Position numbers and translations under genes: made by a program. A DNA stretch of 64,000 nucleotides from Coffea arabica (lineage: Eukaryota > Streptophyta > Magnoliopsida > Gentianales > Rubiaceae): the NCBI RefSeq assembly GCF_036785885.1, contig NC_092312.1, forward strand, positions 19,920,001 to 19,984,000, given 5' to 3'. The notes beneath the pieces were generated by a model that did no database searches, was not told the origin of the DNA, and saw nothing but the letters and a program-made list of their open reading frames with translations. Positions 35,511-49,400 of this stretch are shown piece by piece. Positions within the stretch are counted from its first letter, which is position 1; each line of letters opens with the position of its first letter.

Positions 35511-38500
35511 ATAAATCATGGAGATACCTATCATTCATGCCACCTTTTTACCAACACAACATGAATGAAAAATAGAACATCAAGCTAAACCAAAAGGAAA
35601 AGTGCAGAAAATTTCAAATAGTGGAAGCTAAAAGTTGAAAATACGTGCATATTATCATTTCATCATTCAAATCAGAGAAACAGAGAAACAGAGAAAGGTG
35701 AACTGCATAACAAAAATTCTTTCACTTTTATCTATTTAGCAAAAAATGTGAAACACAAAGAAAAGCGTGCTTTCACTGTGAATTTTGACAATATTATCTA
35801 TCCCAGATGTAAATAGTCAAGTCCATAAATTGTTAATTAGGCATATAACAAAACAAACTGTTGATAATTTTTAATTCGAGCATGTTACCTCATGTAGTTC
35901 ACTTTGAACCCATCTCGAGTAAAGTTCACTAATTTCAGTGCCGGATATTATTGCTCAAGATTTACAAGGCTCTATCCTCACAATAGACCATCGAATGCAG
36001 TCCTTTGAAAGTAGCATAACTGCAGCAATGCCCATCCCTATTTCTCCAATAAATAAAGTTTACAAAAAATAAAAAGCAAAATGCTTCATTTATCTAATTC
36101 TTCAGAACCCAACCGACCAAAAAAGGAAGAAACCAAATGCAGATACCTAAAAAGGTCTCAGTTAATCCCTTGTCATGACTAAACAGCTATAAAACATGCA
36201 ATTTAACATTACCAAAACCCATCATTATGAACATGTTATCTTCCTATTGGCGTAAAGAGAAAAAAAATGAGGAGAAAGAATTTCTACCCAAATAACACTA
36301 TGTGAGCAACACAGGGTGTTTTTCTTTCTTGTTTTTGGGTTGTGAAGTAGGAAAAAAGAAAGGCCCCGAATAGATTTTCCAAACTAACCAGTCTTTGTGT
36401 ACTTAAGTAAAAAAGTATTCACTATTTTTTATAAAAAGCAACCATCAAATATCATATTTACTTCTCTATTAAGACGTACAGGCTTGCAAGACCTCTCAAA
36501 TACTTGAGATATTTAGTTAGATATTTCATTCTAACTTCATATAGTTTCTGCACTTGAGCATAAAATTTCTAAAAAATTTAAAGCACATTGACAAAAGCCC
36601 ATTTGGGTCACTATATAAATTGTACCAAAGCATCAAGCAATTTCTCTAGCATGATGAAAATAGTATAAAGCAAAAGGAAAAAGCTAAAACTTTGTCACAA
36701 GTAAAACATCATATAATGAAAGAGCTATAACTGCAAACCAAGGTAGCACACCTGAGAATTTCTGGCATAGCTCGCTAGAGATTTTTTCAAAGGTTAAAAC
36801 AACCAATAAAAACATTAGAAATTGACATGATCCGAAGATTATAATACAAATGGAAAAAAAGGAATCAGTGATCAAAACTTTAATTAAATTAAGCAGTTAT
36901 TATGATAATTTAAAGTAAGGCTCAGGTCTATTGGCAAAAGTCAGGCAGAGATGAGAGTACCGCCATGGCTGCAGACCCAATTGCATTTCAAGGGGAGAAT
37001 GAAAGCCAAATGCCATCAGGGTTGCCTCGCCAAGATATGGCAATCAATTTAAAACCTGAAATACATCTAAAGAAACCAAAATTATATCATCATAGCCCAA
37101 TTGGAAATAAAATAAATTAGTCTATTTATAGCTTTCATTTGCTGTAATACTCCAGCCAGAAAGTTACACCCTTTTCCAAAAAAATTACCATCCATCCCTG
37201 TAATAACCTAGCAAGAAACAAAAGGAAACACAAAGAAATAGTCAGATCAAAAGGAAAATTAAGAGCAAATTGCTCATGAATAGACACATTTATGCAAAAA
37301 AAAAAAAAAATGGAAGGATAAACCAATATACACCATTCAAGAAATGTCAAACTGAGAAATTCTTGACAACATTAGTTCAGATTACAAAAAAACTTAAAAT
37401 TTGAATGGCCCTGCAAATTGTCAAAATCTTAAAACAAAAAAGTGACTATTGAACTCCCTTTGCACCTCTAAATAAGTCTTTAGAATTACTGACATGAAAT
37501 TGACTTTCTCAAATCTTAGTTATGTTTGTCCTATAGAACCCATCTAAACTTTGGAATTCTAGGTTAAAGAAATGCATCAGAGAATTATTACTGGCCATAA
37601 AAATATTAGTATTAACTGCTATACATCCGTACTTATATGAAAATTAATCATGAAAAGTGTAAGAGAAAATGGTAGCATAGACATAAAATGATAGGAAATT
37701 TCACTGATGAAGAGCTATGCTTTACCTATCTTATTTTGGTTGCCTAGAGTTCAGAGGTTCAAGATCTTCCAAAAAATTCTGAGAAGAATGTCTCAAATTG
37801 GTACTTTCCATTCATAAGGAAAACATTCACAGAGCAACAAGCTTTAAAAAAGTTATGGAAAAAATGATATTCTGTAAAATGAAAAGAAAAAAGAAAGCCA
37901 TGACCTCTAGTGGTAATGTCTTTCACAACCCAATAAGTCTATGATTTGGTAAAACTCATTGAGTTCTTTGTATAATACAATAGCACCAAAAATTTGAAGT
38001 GTTTTTCGCAACATGATCATAGTCTGTACAAAGAAAAAAGGGGAAAAAATCTCAAAGCTGTTTCAAAAATAAATACCGTACATATATGAGACAATTCAAA
38101 AGGTATCCACCATTCAAAAATAATGTATTAGCAGCATGCAAATAATGAAGGACCTAAGGCTAAAATTAAAGAACAACCCTATCCAATAGTGACCACCCTT
38201 CAATCCAAAAGCCGAAAAAAAGGAAAAATATAGCATTGTTAACTTGAAAATCTTACTATTCCATGAACTGGTTTTAGAATGATTGAATCTTGATTTGTTC
38301 ACGCCTTTAATGTAGTGATGTATGTTAATAACATAACAAAAAGTACGGAACAAAAGATAATTTAAGAAAATGGGATCTAAATGCAAACGAATCCTAACAT
38401 CTTCCTGTTATTTCAGCTGCAAAAAATTAAGTATACCTTTTCAACAAATGAAGAAACTAGAAAGACCAATAGATCATATCAAATTTTTTATTGCTACAAA

Positions 38501-38798
38501 GATAGAAACCATTTTAGGGACCAGTAAATCTACTATAATTTAGACTATTCGCAAGATGTTATCCCCATTAGACGATTAGAAGCCAATCTTAGCTTCTCAG
38601 AACCAAATCAACAGGAATTTTATTTTAAAAAATTGGAATTTTTGTAAACTAAAATAAATAAATGATGTTCTCGTAAAAGAAAAGGGAAAGGCAAGATCTG
38701 AAGAGGTATTGAAAACAAGTATCTAAATTAGTAGGGCTCTATCATCACTTACAGTGCTATTGGCTGTTTGTCAAAGAAACCCCAAAAACTAAGAAGGC

Positions 38799-38891
38799 AC
38801 CAAATATTTTCTTGTTAAGGATTCAAATACCGAAAACCTGAAAAAAAAAACCAAATATTTTCTTGTTAAGGATTCAAATACCGAAAACCTG
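38799..38891. repeat. 42-base direct repeat, period 51
   Basis: Identical copies at 38799-38840 and 38850-38891 (both start ACCAAATATTTTCTTG and end CGAAAACCTG), separated by a run of A. Perfect identity indicates a recent duplication. Confidence 0.9.
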
Positions 38892-39583
38892 GAAAATTAC
38901 AACCAAAACTTAATTTACCAAAATAAAAACATGAAATCTACAAACTTTTCCCACCTGCAATCACAAAAAAAAAAAGGTCAAGTTCAGATCAGATAAGTAA
39001 AAGGAGAAAACAACATGAACAGAAAATTTAATGAAAGAAAAATCTCAAAATGTTCAGATTCAATAGCTAAAAGGATTTCAGATTTGTCTCTATCACTTGC
39101 TTATCACATGCATAGATAGAAAAATGGTGAAAGGAAGAAGAGGTTTTTGACCAAAAAAATAATAATAAGAGAGAAGAAGAGGAGAGGAAGACGATCAAGC
39201 AGATGCAGAAACATCTAAAGGCCTTTTATATTGCAATGTAAAAAAAAATAAACAACATTAGTTTGCTCCAAAAGCTACAACTAAACTCCTCATCTCGCTC
39301 AAAAAAAGGGAAAAAATTAAATGGCTAGATTATTTTTGGCAGAGGAAGAAAGAAGCTCGGAGCAAAAAATTATTTTTTTTCTTCTCACCAAGACAGATAG
39401 AAGATAAGAAGATGAAGATGATGTTGAAAAAAAAAAGATGGAAGAATGAAGAGTGAGATGATGATCATGAAGAAGGAAAAGATCAGGGGCGTCTCGGTGA
39501 TGCTGAAGAGTGAGGGACCATGGACTGAGAGGAGAGGAAAGGACTGTTCAGAATTCTGAAGCATGGAGTAGTCAATTCTTACC

Positions 39584-39599
39584 AAACCCACGTGGGTTT
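39584..39599. promoter_or_regulatory. 16-bp perfect palindrome centred on a G-box
   Basis: AAACCCACGTGGGTTT is its own reverse complement and holds the G-box core CACGTG. A second CACGTG sits at about 39718-39723. Palindromic G-boxes bind bHLH and bZIP dimers. The site is 870 bases upstream of the PSD start codon and next to a pyrimidine-rich minus-strand segment, so it could serve a bidirectional promoter. Confidence 0.4.
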
Positions 39600-40466
39600 C
39601 TTTAGGAAGCAAAGAAAGGAAAAAGAAAATAAAGGTGCGAAAGTGGGTTGAAGGAAACGGACAAACACAGTCGGTGGCTCACAAACGCAATTCACAGCCC
39701 AATTGCAAGCAGCAGCTCACGTGAACGGCGCATGGCGGACGACAACTTTTCAGCAAATCACCAATTGACATGTCAGCAAAAACACACACCTTCGGGCAAG
39801 TTCCTAAGCACTTAGTCTACCTTAGGTTGACAAGGTGCTACAGCAAGCCAGAATATACCAATTGGTTCTGTCAGTTGAAAGTTGAAACGTTGGAGGTTAT
39901 GGATTTTATTACGAGTCCAATTGAAGGCGTTGCTTTTGACAGAAAAAAAAAAAATTGAAGGCGTTGCTATTGCAAAGAAAAACAGAAGCTCCTCCTCCAT
40001 GAACTTGATGCGATAAAGTCCCATAACCATGTAAGCTTTGCCATTTTCCATTAATTTGCATGTTTGATTAAAGGCAACGGAAATAGATTATGTTCTTCAT
40101 CCTACCTAAATCGCGCCCATCTTGCAACCCATTGGGCCATTGTGTCCTAACTCCTAAACAAGAATATCCGCAGAAGGACTTTGAGGCCAGCCTTTGACTT
40201 TGAAAGTTGTCCAGCCAAAGGGTACAGTGTGTCTTCCGCCAAGAGAAGAACAAGTCGAGATCTTTCTCCATCACCCGTCTTCATCCCACTTACGCTTGTC
40301 TCCCGCGCTCTGTACTATGTAGGATGATATTACATGGATTGGAATCTAAACTCCGTGGTTTCTGCCCCCAAAATATCTCTATACTTACAACTGACAACCA
40401 CAAGCTCATTTGAGTGAGCGACCAGCACCAGACCAGCAGTGAGTGACTACTGATTTGAGACTAGAG

Positions 40467-43400
40467 ATGGGTCACGGCAATTCGAAAGCCGGGATGGAGT
40501 CGTCTTCAGATGAATCAGCAAGAGGTGATGGTTCTTCTCGGGCTGACAGGATCAAGAAAAAGCTTCATCTAAGCCGCTCCCATTTCCGTCGTCACCACCG
40601 CCATGCCGGCGCCACTGTCTCCTCTGCACATAACCTCACTAAACTCCTCAAAGAAGAGGATTTTGCGGGCATCGCCCTTCTTCGTCTCATCACTGTATTT
40701 TCCGTCTTCAAGTTTCTTTTTTCTTCATTTTATACTATATATCAATTAATATTAGTACTTATTATGATTATTACCGGTGTTTACTTTTAGTCTGATTTTT
40801 ATTTTTTTGGAAAGGCTGAAATGCAATTCAAGGACAAATGGCTGGCTTGTGTTACTCTTGGAGAGCAGACCTTTAGAACTTGTGTAACTGATCAGTTAAG
40901 TAGTAGTCGTGAAAAAATTTGTCTGTGTTTATTTTTTTGAGTATGATGCCTTAACCGTGCATGCTAAATGATCTAGACTTAAAACTAGTATGAGAGATAT
41001 TTAGATTATTGCTGGCGTTTAGCATATAGGGAATAGTAAATCCCTACATACAGGATTCATCTCTTTGGATTAGATGGTTAGATTGGTGGAACATGCAAAT
41101 GGGTTTTCTATTGTTGGATTTTTGTGGGATTAGAACCTCATATGACTTGTCCGATTGCTGGTGGTAGAGAAACACTAAATGGAAGAATATTAGCATGAGT
41201 TCTTCTTTACATCTGATGAAGTCCTCAAATTAGGATCCATTTTCTCCTTCCATTTGTCTTGTATTCTGTCCCTTATCGAGCGTAAAAAGTAGTCGAAGCA
41301 TCATGTCCATAGAGTGCTACTGATAGTCTGCATATTCCTGCATGTGCTAGGAGGCGTGACCAAGTGTCTTGTGGGAGTCACTGGGGCAATCTTGCAGTTG
41401 CCTTCAGTCTTAAGGCCCTCAGCGCTCACAGGACTATTAGTGGTCTCAGTAGCCTTTGCTCCTTAGGCAAGGTTTAGTGACTTGGGAGTAGGATCCAAGT
41501 TTCTCTTGTGAGACACTGCGCTGATAGGTAGGTCATGAGCCAACAGGGATGAATTGGCATTGTGGACTAGAGGCTAAGACTAGGACTTTGCTAGTCTCAG
41601 TGTGGCAATCTCTTGCCATCGTCCTTAGGTCAGCATGGCAGGTCTGAGCTCAACGACTGGGACTGATGGTTTTGCACACTTGGGGAAGGTCATCTAGATT
41701 GCAGGCTTATTGCTGATATTTAGGTTACTTAATTCAGCCAAGCAAAGGTTCAGTTACTCGTCCCAAGGAAACGCAAGTATAGGAGTTTACAGAAAAGATT
41801 TGATCTTTATTTTTTTTTTATTTTTAAAACTTTTGGTATTCATTTGTTTTGTTTGCAAATCATAGAAAGGGCTCCCCGAGATAGCAACAGGTGGTTGCTA
41901 TTGATGGAAAGTTGTTGCTTATAAATTTTTGTGGCATTATGCTTGCAAAATTCAGTGGCTTTTTGGTTGAAAAAATGTGTTAGATTATTGTAATTACTAT
42001 TTGTGGTTGGTGAGAAACTATATATTAAGAAGGGTGTTTTTTCTTTGGATGGAGGTGAAGATGTCACGTGCATGTGATAAATGGAAATCAGTCATTTGAT
42101 TGGAGCAGTTGTAATCAGGGAGAAACAATAGGTTAAGAGGTTAATTTTCCTTTACATGGAGGTGAAGATGTCATATTGACATGATAAACAGAATGAGTCA
42201 TTTGATTATGTTCCTTTGTGATGACTTGGAAATTTTATTCTTATATTACTTGTTTCTTCTTAGGCTATCCTCCTGTCTTACATGTTTTGTATTTTTAACA
42301 ACAAAGAATCGTTATCTACCTAATGGACATGTTTGAGATTGCTCATCTACTGAAATTGTTATTCCTTGATGTTTTCTTCTGTTTGTGAGATTCAAATTTT
42401 TCATGTGCATGTGCTGACCCTGTTTTATTGATTGAGCAGGACTGACAAGCCCACATGGAATTCTGTAAGTAACTTGAAGCAGTATGGTCTTTGGCACTTG
42501 AACTTTCATTGCAGCTAGTATAAATTCATCCATCAATGTATTTAGCTCACTTCAAAAGCATATTTGCTGAGCAGTCTGTTAACATAAACTCTTAGTCAAG
42601 TTGATGTAGGCATTTGTGGTTCTAGAAGAATGTACTTCATTAGTGACAGTTAAAATTTAAAAACGAAGACTATTTGTAGGATACATGACTTCGTTGGTTA
42701 AGATATTCAGTGGTCTCCTTTGTTTTTGAATTGACGTAAGTTTTCAGCAGGAGTTGGGGAAGCCTTAGGATGTTGTTTTGGATCCTCTTGTCCATGCTGA
42801 AAAATGAATTCTAGATTTTTGAGAGAGTTTAGTTTTTTGTTCGCAAAGGTTAACTGATGTTGAAAATGTCACTGAGATCATGTAATTTTTAAATTAATTT
42901 TCTATGTATTATTCCCTCTCTCTTTAATGCGTGTTGTCACTTGATTTGTGGCTTATTACTTGATAAAGAGAGAAGAAGATTGCTAAACCATGTGTTGACC
43001 TTTTAGAGAGAAGCTGGTGGTGGGGAGGAGAAGGAGGTCTTATGTTAGTAATGTCTTTATGTACAATTCTGTGGCTTTTGATTCATTACTGTTTCAGCAA
43101 TTGTAATCTTCCTTTCTCCCTTTTGACTTCCTATCAGGAGTTATTATGCATCCAGCCTTTTTAACCAAAGTAACTGCTTTTATACTGTAAATCATTAGGG
43201 GGAAAATTTAGGTTGCAAAGTTTTCTCTTTTCGTCACAATTACTGCATATAAATATCGTGATGTTCTTCTTTACAGGAGAAGAAGCTTCTTTTGGAAAAA
43301 AATGGGGCACATATAGCAAGAATATCTGTATTTGAGGTGTGTAGAATCAGTGCCTTTGTTAAGGTTTGGTATTTGACTATTCTTCTGGATATAAGTGGGA

Positions 43401-46400
43401 AACATGTCAGATTTGGTAGATCTGATACTGATCGACAGTAATCTCTATACTGACAATTAAGTGATGGACCATATAAGATGTTTTGAATTTCTTTTTACTT
43501 GTGAAATCTCCTATTCTTTTTTGGCTCTGAGCAGAACTTTTCCTGATGCTGAAAATTTTATTAAGTGGTCCTATTTGCGAGGCTGCAAATACCCAATGTT
43601 TAGATTTATCCTATTTAGATTTCTATAGTAAGAAGAAGTTTATTGCTTTCTTCTCGAATGCTTAAGTGAAACAATTTTCATTTTTTTTTAGTTTTTCTTT
43701 TTCCTTACCTTACATGAACTTTGAATTTCATTGTTTATTTGCTAGAAATATGTTTAAGCATTTTTGTCTAAACTATCATTGTTTAATTGCCAGAAAAATG
43801 TTCGAACTTTTTTGTCTAAACTGTCATTGTTATTTGTTGTCTCTCTATGCTGTATCTTCAAATGGCTAGTGATCTCTGTATGTTTTGGTTCACTGTTTTT
43901 TGCTGTGATGCAGACAAATAGATTGTCCAAGAACAATCTTGTCGGCTATTGTGAGATCGATCTACTTGAATTCCTCACTCAGGTGAGAATATACATCATC
44001 TGTCGGTGAGAGTGTCCTTAATGGACTATATGTTGACAAATGTCCCTTGATTTGTTTCTGGAAGAAAATGAATGGACGCTTGATGAATGTTGCAAGTTCC
44101 AAGTTCAGCTTAGACAGTCATGCAGAACAAACGATCTAGTATCTTGATGATTACTGTGCATTCATGTTTTCAAGTAAATAAAACTAGCTTGTTATAAATA
44201 AATATTCAGTTCATTTTGAGTTCTGTTTCTCCATTTGACTATTTGTGTCTTTCTTTCTTCTTTTGTTTGTTGTTTTAACTCTTTTTGGGAGTTTTTAAAG
44301 ATTTAAGGAAGCTTAACTCAGAATTTAATTCTCCCTCTCTCTCGTTCTCTCACTCCTGTATATTTGGTGGTACATTGCCTGTTATTAAAGGATCATGAAT
44401 GTGGAGCCTATGGCAAGGAGGCATCTCTCAAACAATAAGACATGATAAAAACTTATTAAACATTCTAATACATGTTTATGGGCATTTACACTCACCTAAT
44501 GGAGAAAAAAAAATTTTCCCCGAATTGAATAATAGATTCAAATTTAGGATGAGATTTATAAAATGTGCATGCACACGTGCAGTTACCCAGTGAAATATAG
44601 ACCAGTTATATGAAACTTCTACACTGTTGATCTGGAAAAGTCAGTTTTATATTTAGCATGGGTTAGAGATGAACTCAAAAAAGAACCATTGATGGATTGC
44701 AAACATTTATGAAAGTGGTTGGAATTTGCTGGAGTTTAGGAGTTCTTGAAGATAAGAAACAACAGCGAAATATAATTGAATAACCAAAAGAAAAGAAAGG
44801 AAATAACATCTGGAATGTACTTCTGTAAAGAGGTATACTATATGGATTCTTGAACAACTTATCATTCACAAAAAAAATAAAATAATAAAAATAAAAAGTA
44901 AAAAAGATATGTGTGCATGGCTTCAACCATTGGTAACTTGAAAGGAAAAGTGAAGCAATAGTTACTGGGTTTCCTGGCTCGACTATATCAGCTCATTTTA
45001 GGATATTAATTAAGACTATGTAAATCACTTTGCTTTTCTTACATTTACTAAAGGTTTACTTTGTGAATGTGACATTTTATAATACAAGGGGGATTTTAGC
45101 ATACACACCATTTTAGAAGGGGGAATTTCAGCATCAAAAGCGAATGTCTCATATGAACAGATAAATACAATCTTACAGGCTGCAGTTTTATTGGTTTAGT
45201 TTCATACATGGAAGTGAGAAGAATACTTTAGATTATGAGTAATTCATGTACTATATGCAGAAGAATGGTGGGAGGCTCAACAAATATTAATTAAAAGAAC
45301 TAAAGAAGACAAATCGCCATCTTTTTGTAGGACAATAAATTCTGTGGTTCAGCAGCCGCATATAGACGTAAAAATCACATTCATGTAAAAAACAGATTCA
45401 TGATTTTGCCTGCAGCTTTCATTTGTGCTTCATACTACTTTCTACATTAATGGATTATAATGCACATAAGTTGAAAGTATTCTTGTAGCAACAATTCTTT
45501 AATCTTGCATTATAGTTTAAATAGATGAAGATAGTAGTTTCTCAGAATAATTGGGGGATGCCAAGCTAGTTGTTAATTTGCTTTAGCAAACTCTTTCCTT
45601 TTTCTTTTTCGTCATTAAGCTCAGGTTTGTTAATTCTTTCAGCATTATTACGTTCATCTATTGACTAATGTCTGAGTTGATGACAAGGGTAAACTAATGT
45701 AAAGTTTATTTCATTTTTCTGGGTTAGATTTGTCCAGATGTTTCATCTCTCTCTCTCTCTCTCTCTCATACATGTATTTTGGATTTCTTTGCTTTTATGC
45801 TTTTAGATGTTCCCAAAAAATTTGTGATGCAGGATAGTGATACTGACATTGGGAAATTTGACTTGTTCGACCCATCTTCTAAAGCGATAGTTGGCACCAT
45901 AACTCTTTCTTGCTTCATCGAGGTGCAAGTGTAAAGCAGTTTTTCTACTGAGTTTGAATTTCTCCTTAATTTACTTCTATCTAATGCCTAAACAAACATT
46001 GACAGGATCCTATGGAAACAGAGAAGAATTTTGCTAGGCGCATCTTGTCTATAGTGGTATGTTATAACCCATAGTTTCTTGTTGTTCCTGGTGTCCAAAT
46101 ATCTTGTTTGCTTTATGCCTAGTGTTGAGCAATGGACACAGAGGTGAAAGACAAGGAAATTTTTTTGATAGTTATTGTCAACTAAGACCAGATAATATGT
46201 CATAGAAGAAATCCACACATTGGAATGACGCAAACAATGCCTGTTTTTATTCTGTCAGTTTTTGTTGAAAGGGTGATTTTTCCTACTCAATCAATTACTG
46301 TTATTCGTTATGGTATGAGGGGTATATCACCATGCAATCTTCAAGCAATTAATATAGATCATGATAGTGGGGAGTGTATATATATTCTTATTGCTCTCTG

Positions 46401-49400
46401 ACATCTTTTCATGAAGCTAAATATCACGTTATACAGGACTATAATGAAGACGGAAATCTCTCATTCAATGAATTCTCTGATCTAATTGATGCTTTTGGCA
46501 ATCAACTGGCTGCTAATAAGGTGCGTGTTTTCCAGAGTTCGTATTTTTCTCCGTTTGTCAGCTTTTCTTGGACCATTTTTTTCCCAATAAAAGAAGTATC
46601 ATTATAAGCAGGCCCTCCTGATGGTCTAATTCAGTTATATGGTACTGTTAACTACCTATTATGCTTTATGTTAAATGGAGTGAATTTAGGGTGTCAAATT
46701 TTTGTAATAGTTGGTAAGCAGATAATTATCACTAGATGGATCTTGAAACAAAGAAACAAAATCTACAGCAGATGTTAATTTGCAATAGTGTCTAATGCAC
46801 TATATTTTATTGCACTATATTTTCTTAGCAATTCATTGACCTTGTTTACTAGAAAAAAGAGCTTTTCAGAGCTGCTGATAAGAATGGGGATGGTGTTGTC
46901 TGCATGGATGAGTTGGCTGAGCTTCTAGCTGTTCATCAAGAAAAGTAAGCAATATAGAATTTTTAAAAGCCCTGGTGTTCATAAAAACTTTTGCTTTATG
47001 CTTGCGTTTAGTGGACTTTGCATCAAAGGAAGTTGCTGATGCATTTAAAACAGCTATGGTACTTCCTGCTTGGATCCTATAAGTTATTGTGAAACATTGA
47101 AATTGTTATAGGTTGATTTTCAGCTTCTTTATTTGCAGTTTTTCTTGCCCTTGACGGTAATTATTTGTATACTGCTTTTTCTAAACAAAGAATTGTGCAA
47201 AATTATTCTTCAGGAGCGATTTTTACAGTCTTTGCCGCTTCTTTGAAATAAGCACAATGTAGGTAGTTTGATTGTGTAAAGTTCTCCTTGAGAATACTTT
47301 TTAATGTTAACAAAAGATACAGATGTGGATCCTGCTCGTGACATGGTGGGTTGCATTTGAGTGCACCCCTAATTATTTAGTATAAGCTAATATTTACTCC
47401 TTAAATTAAGAGGAGCACACATCTACTTGTTCCTGCAAAGTTTACCTCAGCAAGTTATGATTTTCATGATTGATAAATTGGTAAATACTAGTCATTCTAT
47501 GGACTTAATGTTTAGTGATCTGACTCTTGTTACTAAAATGAACTTGCCACCAAGAAGATCCTTTTTTTTGGTTTTTTTGGTTCTATGGAAGACTTCAAGC
47601 CTTACAAGGGGAAAGGGGGAAAGGGAGGGAGGGCTTGAGAGTTGAACTAAGGACCTTACAGGGTCTTGGGGACAAGAACTTCTGTTTCAACATCTACATA
47701 CCTGTTCAGGAAATTTTTTGTAGACAATGTGTGTATGTAAGTCCCTCTTTATAGTTTAACTGAGTTGGTCTGAGGATATATAGGTGTCAAATTGGTCAGG
47801 CTTTGATTAATTGACTATGTTATATAGCAGAACTTCTGCTTCAGAGAAAAATTTTAACCTGCAGGAGCTCATCTTTGCTCTTAGTAATAATTTAGTTTTT
47901 TGAGCATTTAATTGCCCTGACTAAGTTTCAAATCTTTTATTAGAACATAAAGTCCTGTCATGAACTATAGTTCTTCTGATTGGCAAGCTTTCAACATCAG
48001 GCTCTGCTCATTTAGGTCTTATTCCTGCTATTTGGTTTTGACTACATGAATGATGTTACCCTGTTTCTTATCTTACATCCTTTGGTTTTTGTTGCAGAGA
48101 ACCACTAATCACTTGCTGCCCAGTTTGTGGCGAAATTCTTGAAGTTCCTGATAGACTGAACAGTATGATCCATTTGACCCTGTGTTTTGATGAAGGGACT
48201 GGAAATCAGGTTATGACTGGGGGATTCTTAATCGATAAGCAGGCAGCAAATGGGTGAGGATCTTGTGTCCTGTATTTTATTTCTCGTGACAATGAAAGAA
48301 CATTTTCATTAGGATTCTATAGTTTCTGTCTGAAAATCTATTTTGAAATCATTTTATGGACTTAGGTGGATGTTCAAACTAACTGAATGGGCTCATTTCT
48401 CATCCTATGACATTGGTTTGAGGTCTGGTTCAAGTGCATCACATATTTTGGTATGCTCTCACTTGGTTTTCTCATAATGTATTACAATTTGAATAGACTG
48501 GGTTGATTAGGTGTTCAAACAAAGGTATATTGTATTGGAACCTCTTCTTTATGTCTCATGCCCTGCTTAGTTTCTCCCTCCTTTATTCATCATGTGGGAC
48601 TGCTTTTTCATTGTGGGTTAGTGGTTAGATATTCAGCTACATAATTGATTGTTATCAAGAAAAAGAAAATAGAATGAAAATGCAAGAAATGCTTAATGGA
48701 GGCGGATATCTTATAGGATCTGGTTCTTCTTTTCTTCTGTATGTTCACTTAGATATGTACTATTTGCAAGAAAAACTTATGTATTTTTTGGCCGAGGAAT
48801 TGCTACTTTCAATCAGTTTTTTTCATATGAGTCACTTATTGGGTTACCTTTTTATCATTAGGTTTTTGATAGAAGAAAAAAGAGGTTAGTAGAGGAGTTA
48901 ATTGATAGCAAGATCGTCTTATCAATGAGAGCCATTTATCAATCAAAAGTTGGGCTTGGCGTCATGGACCAAGGTACTGCTTTTTGATATTTCATACCAG
49001 GCTAGTCATGCATTCTCAAAATCAAACTTGATAAGCCAGTTTCAAAAGGAATAGATGATACTCATATCTCATATTTCTCTTTGGTTTGTCTTTAAGCTAT
49101 CTTTTGGGTTGTTGTTGTCAAGATTACAGTGTATTGCTTTTGCAAACTGCAAAATCTTTTGAGTCTGATAGTTGAAACAGATTAATTACCTTTTCTTTTG
49201 ATTAGTGTTTATTAGATAAAGAATTTGTAATGTTTCTATCACTACAAAGCATCATGTTTTCTTTTGGTACCATGATTTTGGTAATTATAATTATATACAA
49301 ATTTGTGTGTAGGTGCAAAAGATATCTTGCAGAGCATGTCAGAAAAGCAGGGTAAAAAAATGGATTCTGTTGAATCTGCAAAAGATATACCGAAGTTCGT

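Larger units (their letters stand above)
34254..40466. other. Large AT-rich gene-free interval between PRORP1 and the PSD gene
   Basis: Six kilobases with no open frame above 90 codons and no recognised protein exon on either strand. Separate entries cover a Helitron-type terminus (34481), a diverged tandem duplication (35275-35510), a 42-base direct repeat (38799-38891) and a G-box palindrome (39584-39599). The ends are the PRORP1 promoter and the PSD promoter. A pyrimidine-rich minus-strand segment at about 39385-39620 and a GC-richer patch at 36920-37040 could be exons of a noncoding or mostly untranslated transcript. This is unproven. Confidence 0.5.

Noticed and set aside
36935-37045. 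A minus-strand stretch with GGCAAC, a 10-base spacer and TTTGGC resembles an IPS1/At4-type miR399 target mimic.
   Set aside because: Known mimics have a shorter bulge and a better match at both ends. The flanks here do not match miR399, so chance is more likely.
35275-38891. Short repeated words in the PRORP1-PSD interval considered as a CRISPR-like array.
   Set aside because: Only two copies of each unit, no regular spacers, and this is plant nuclear DNA.
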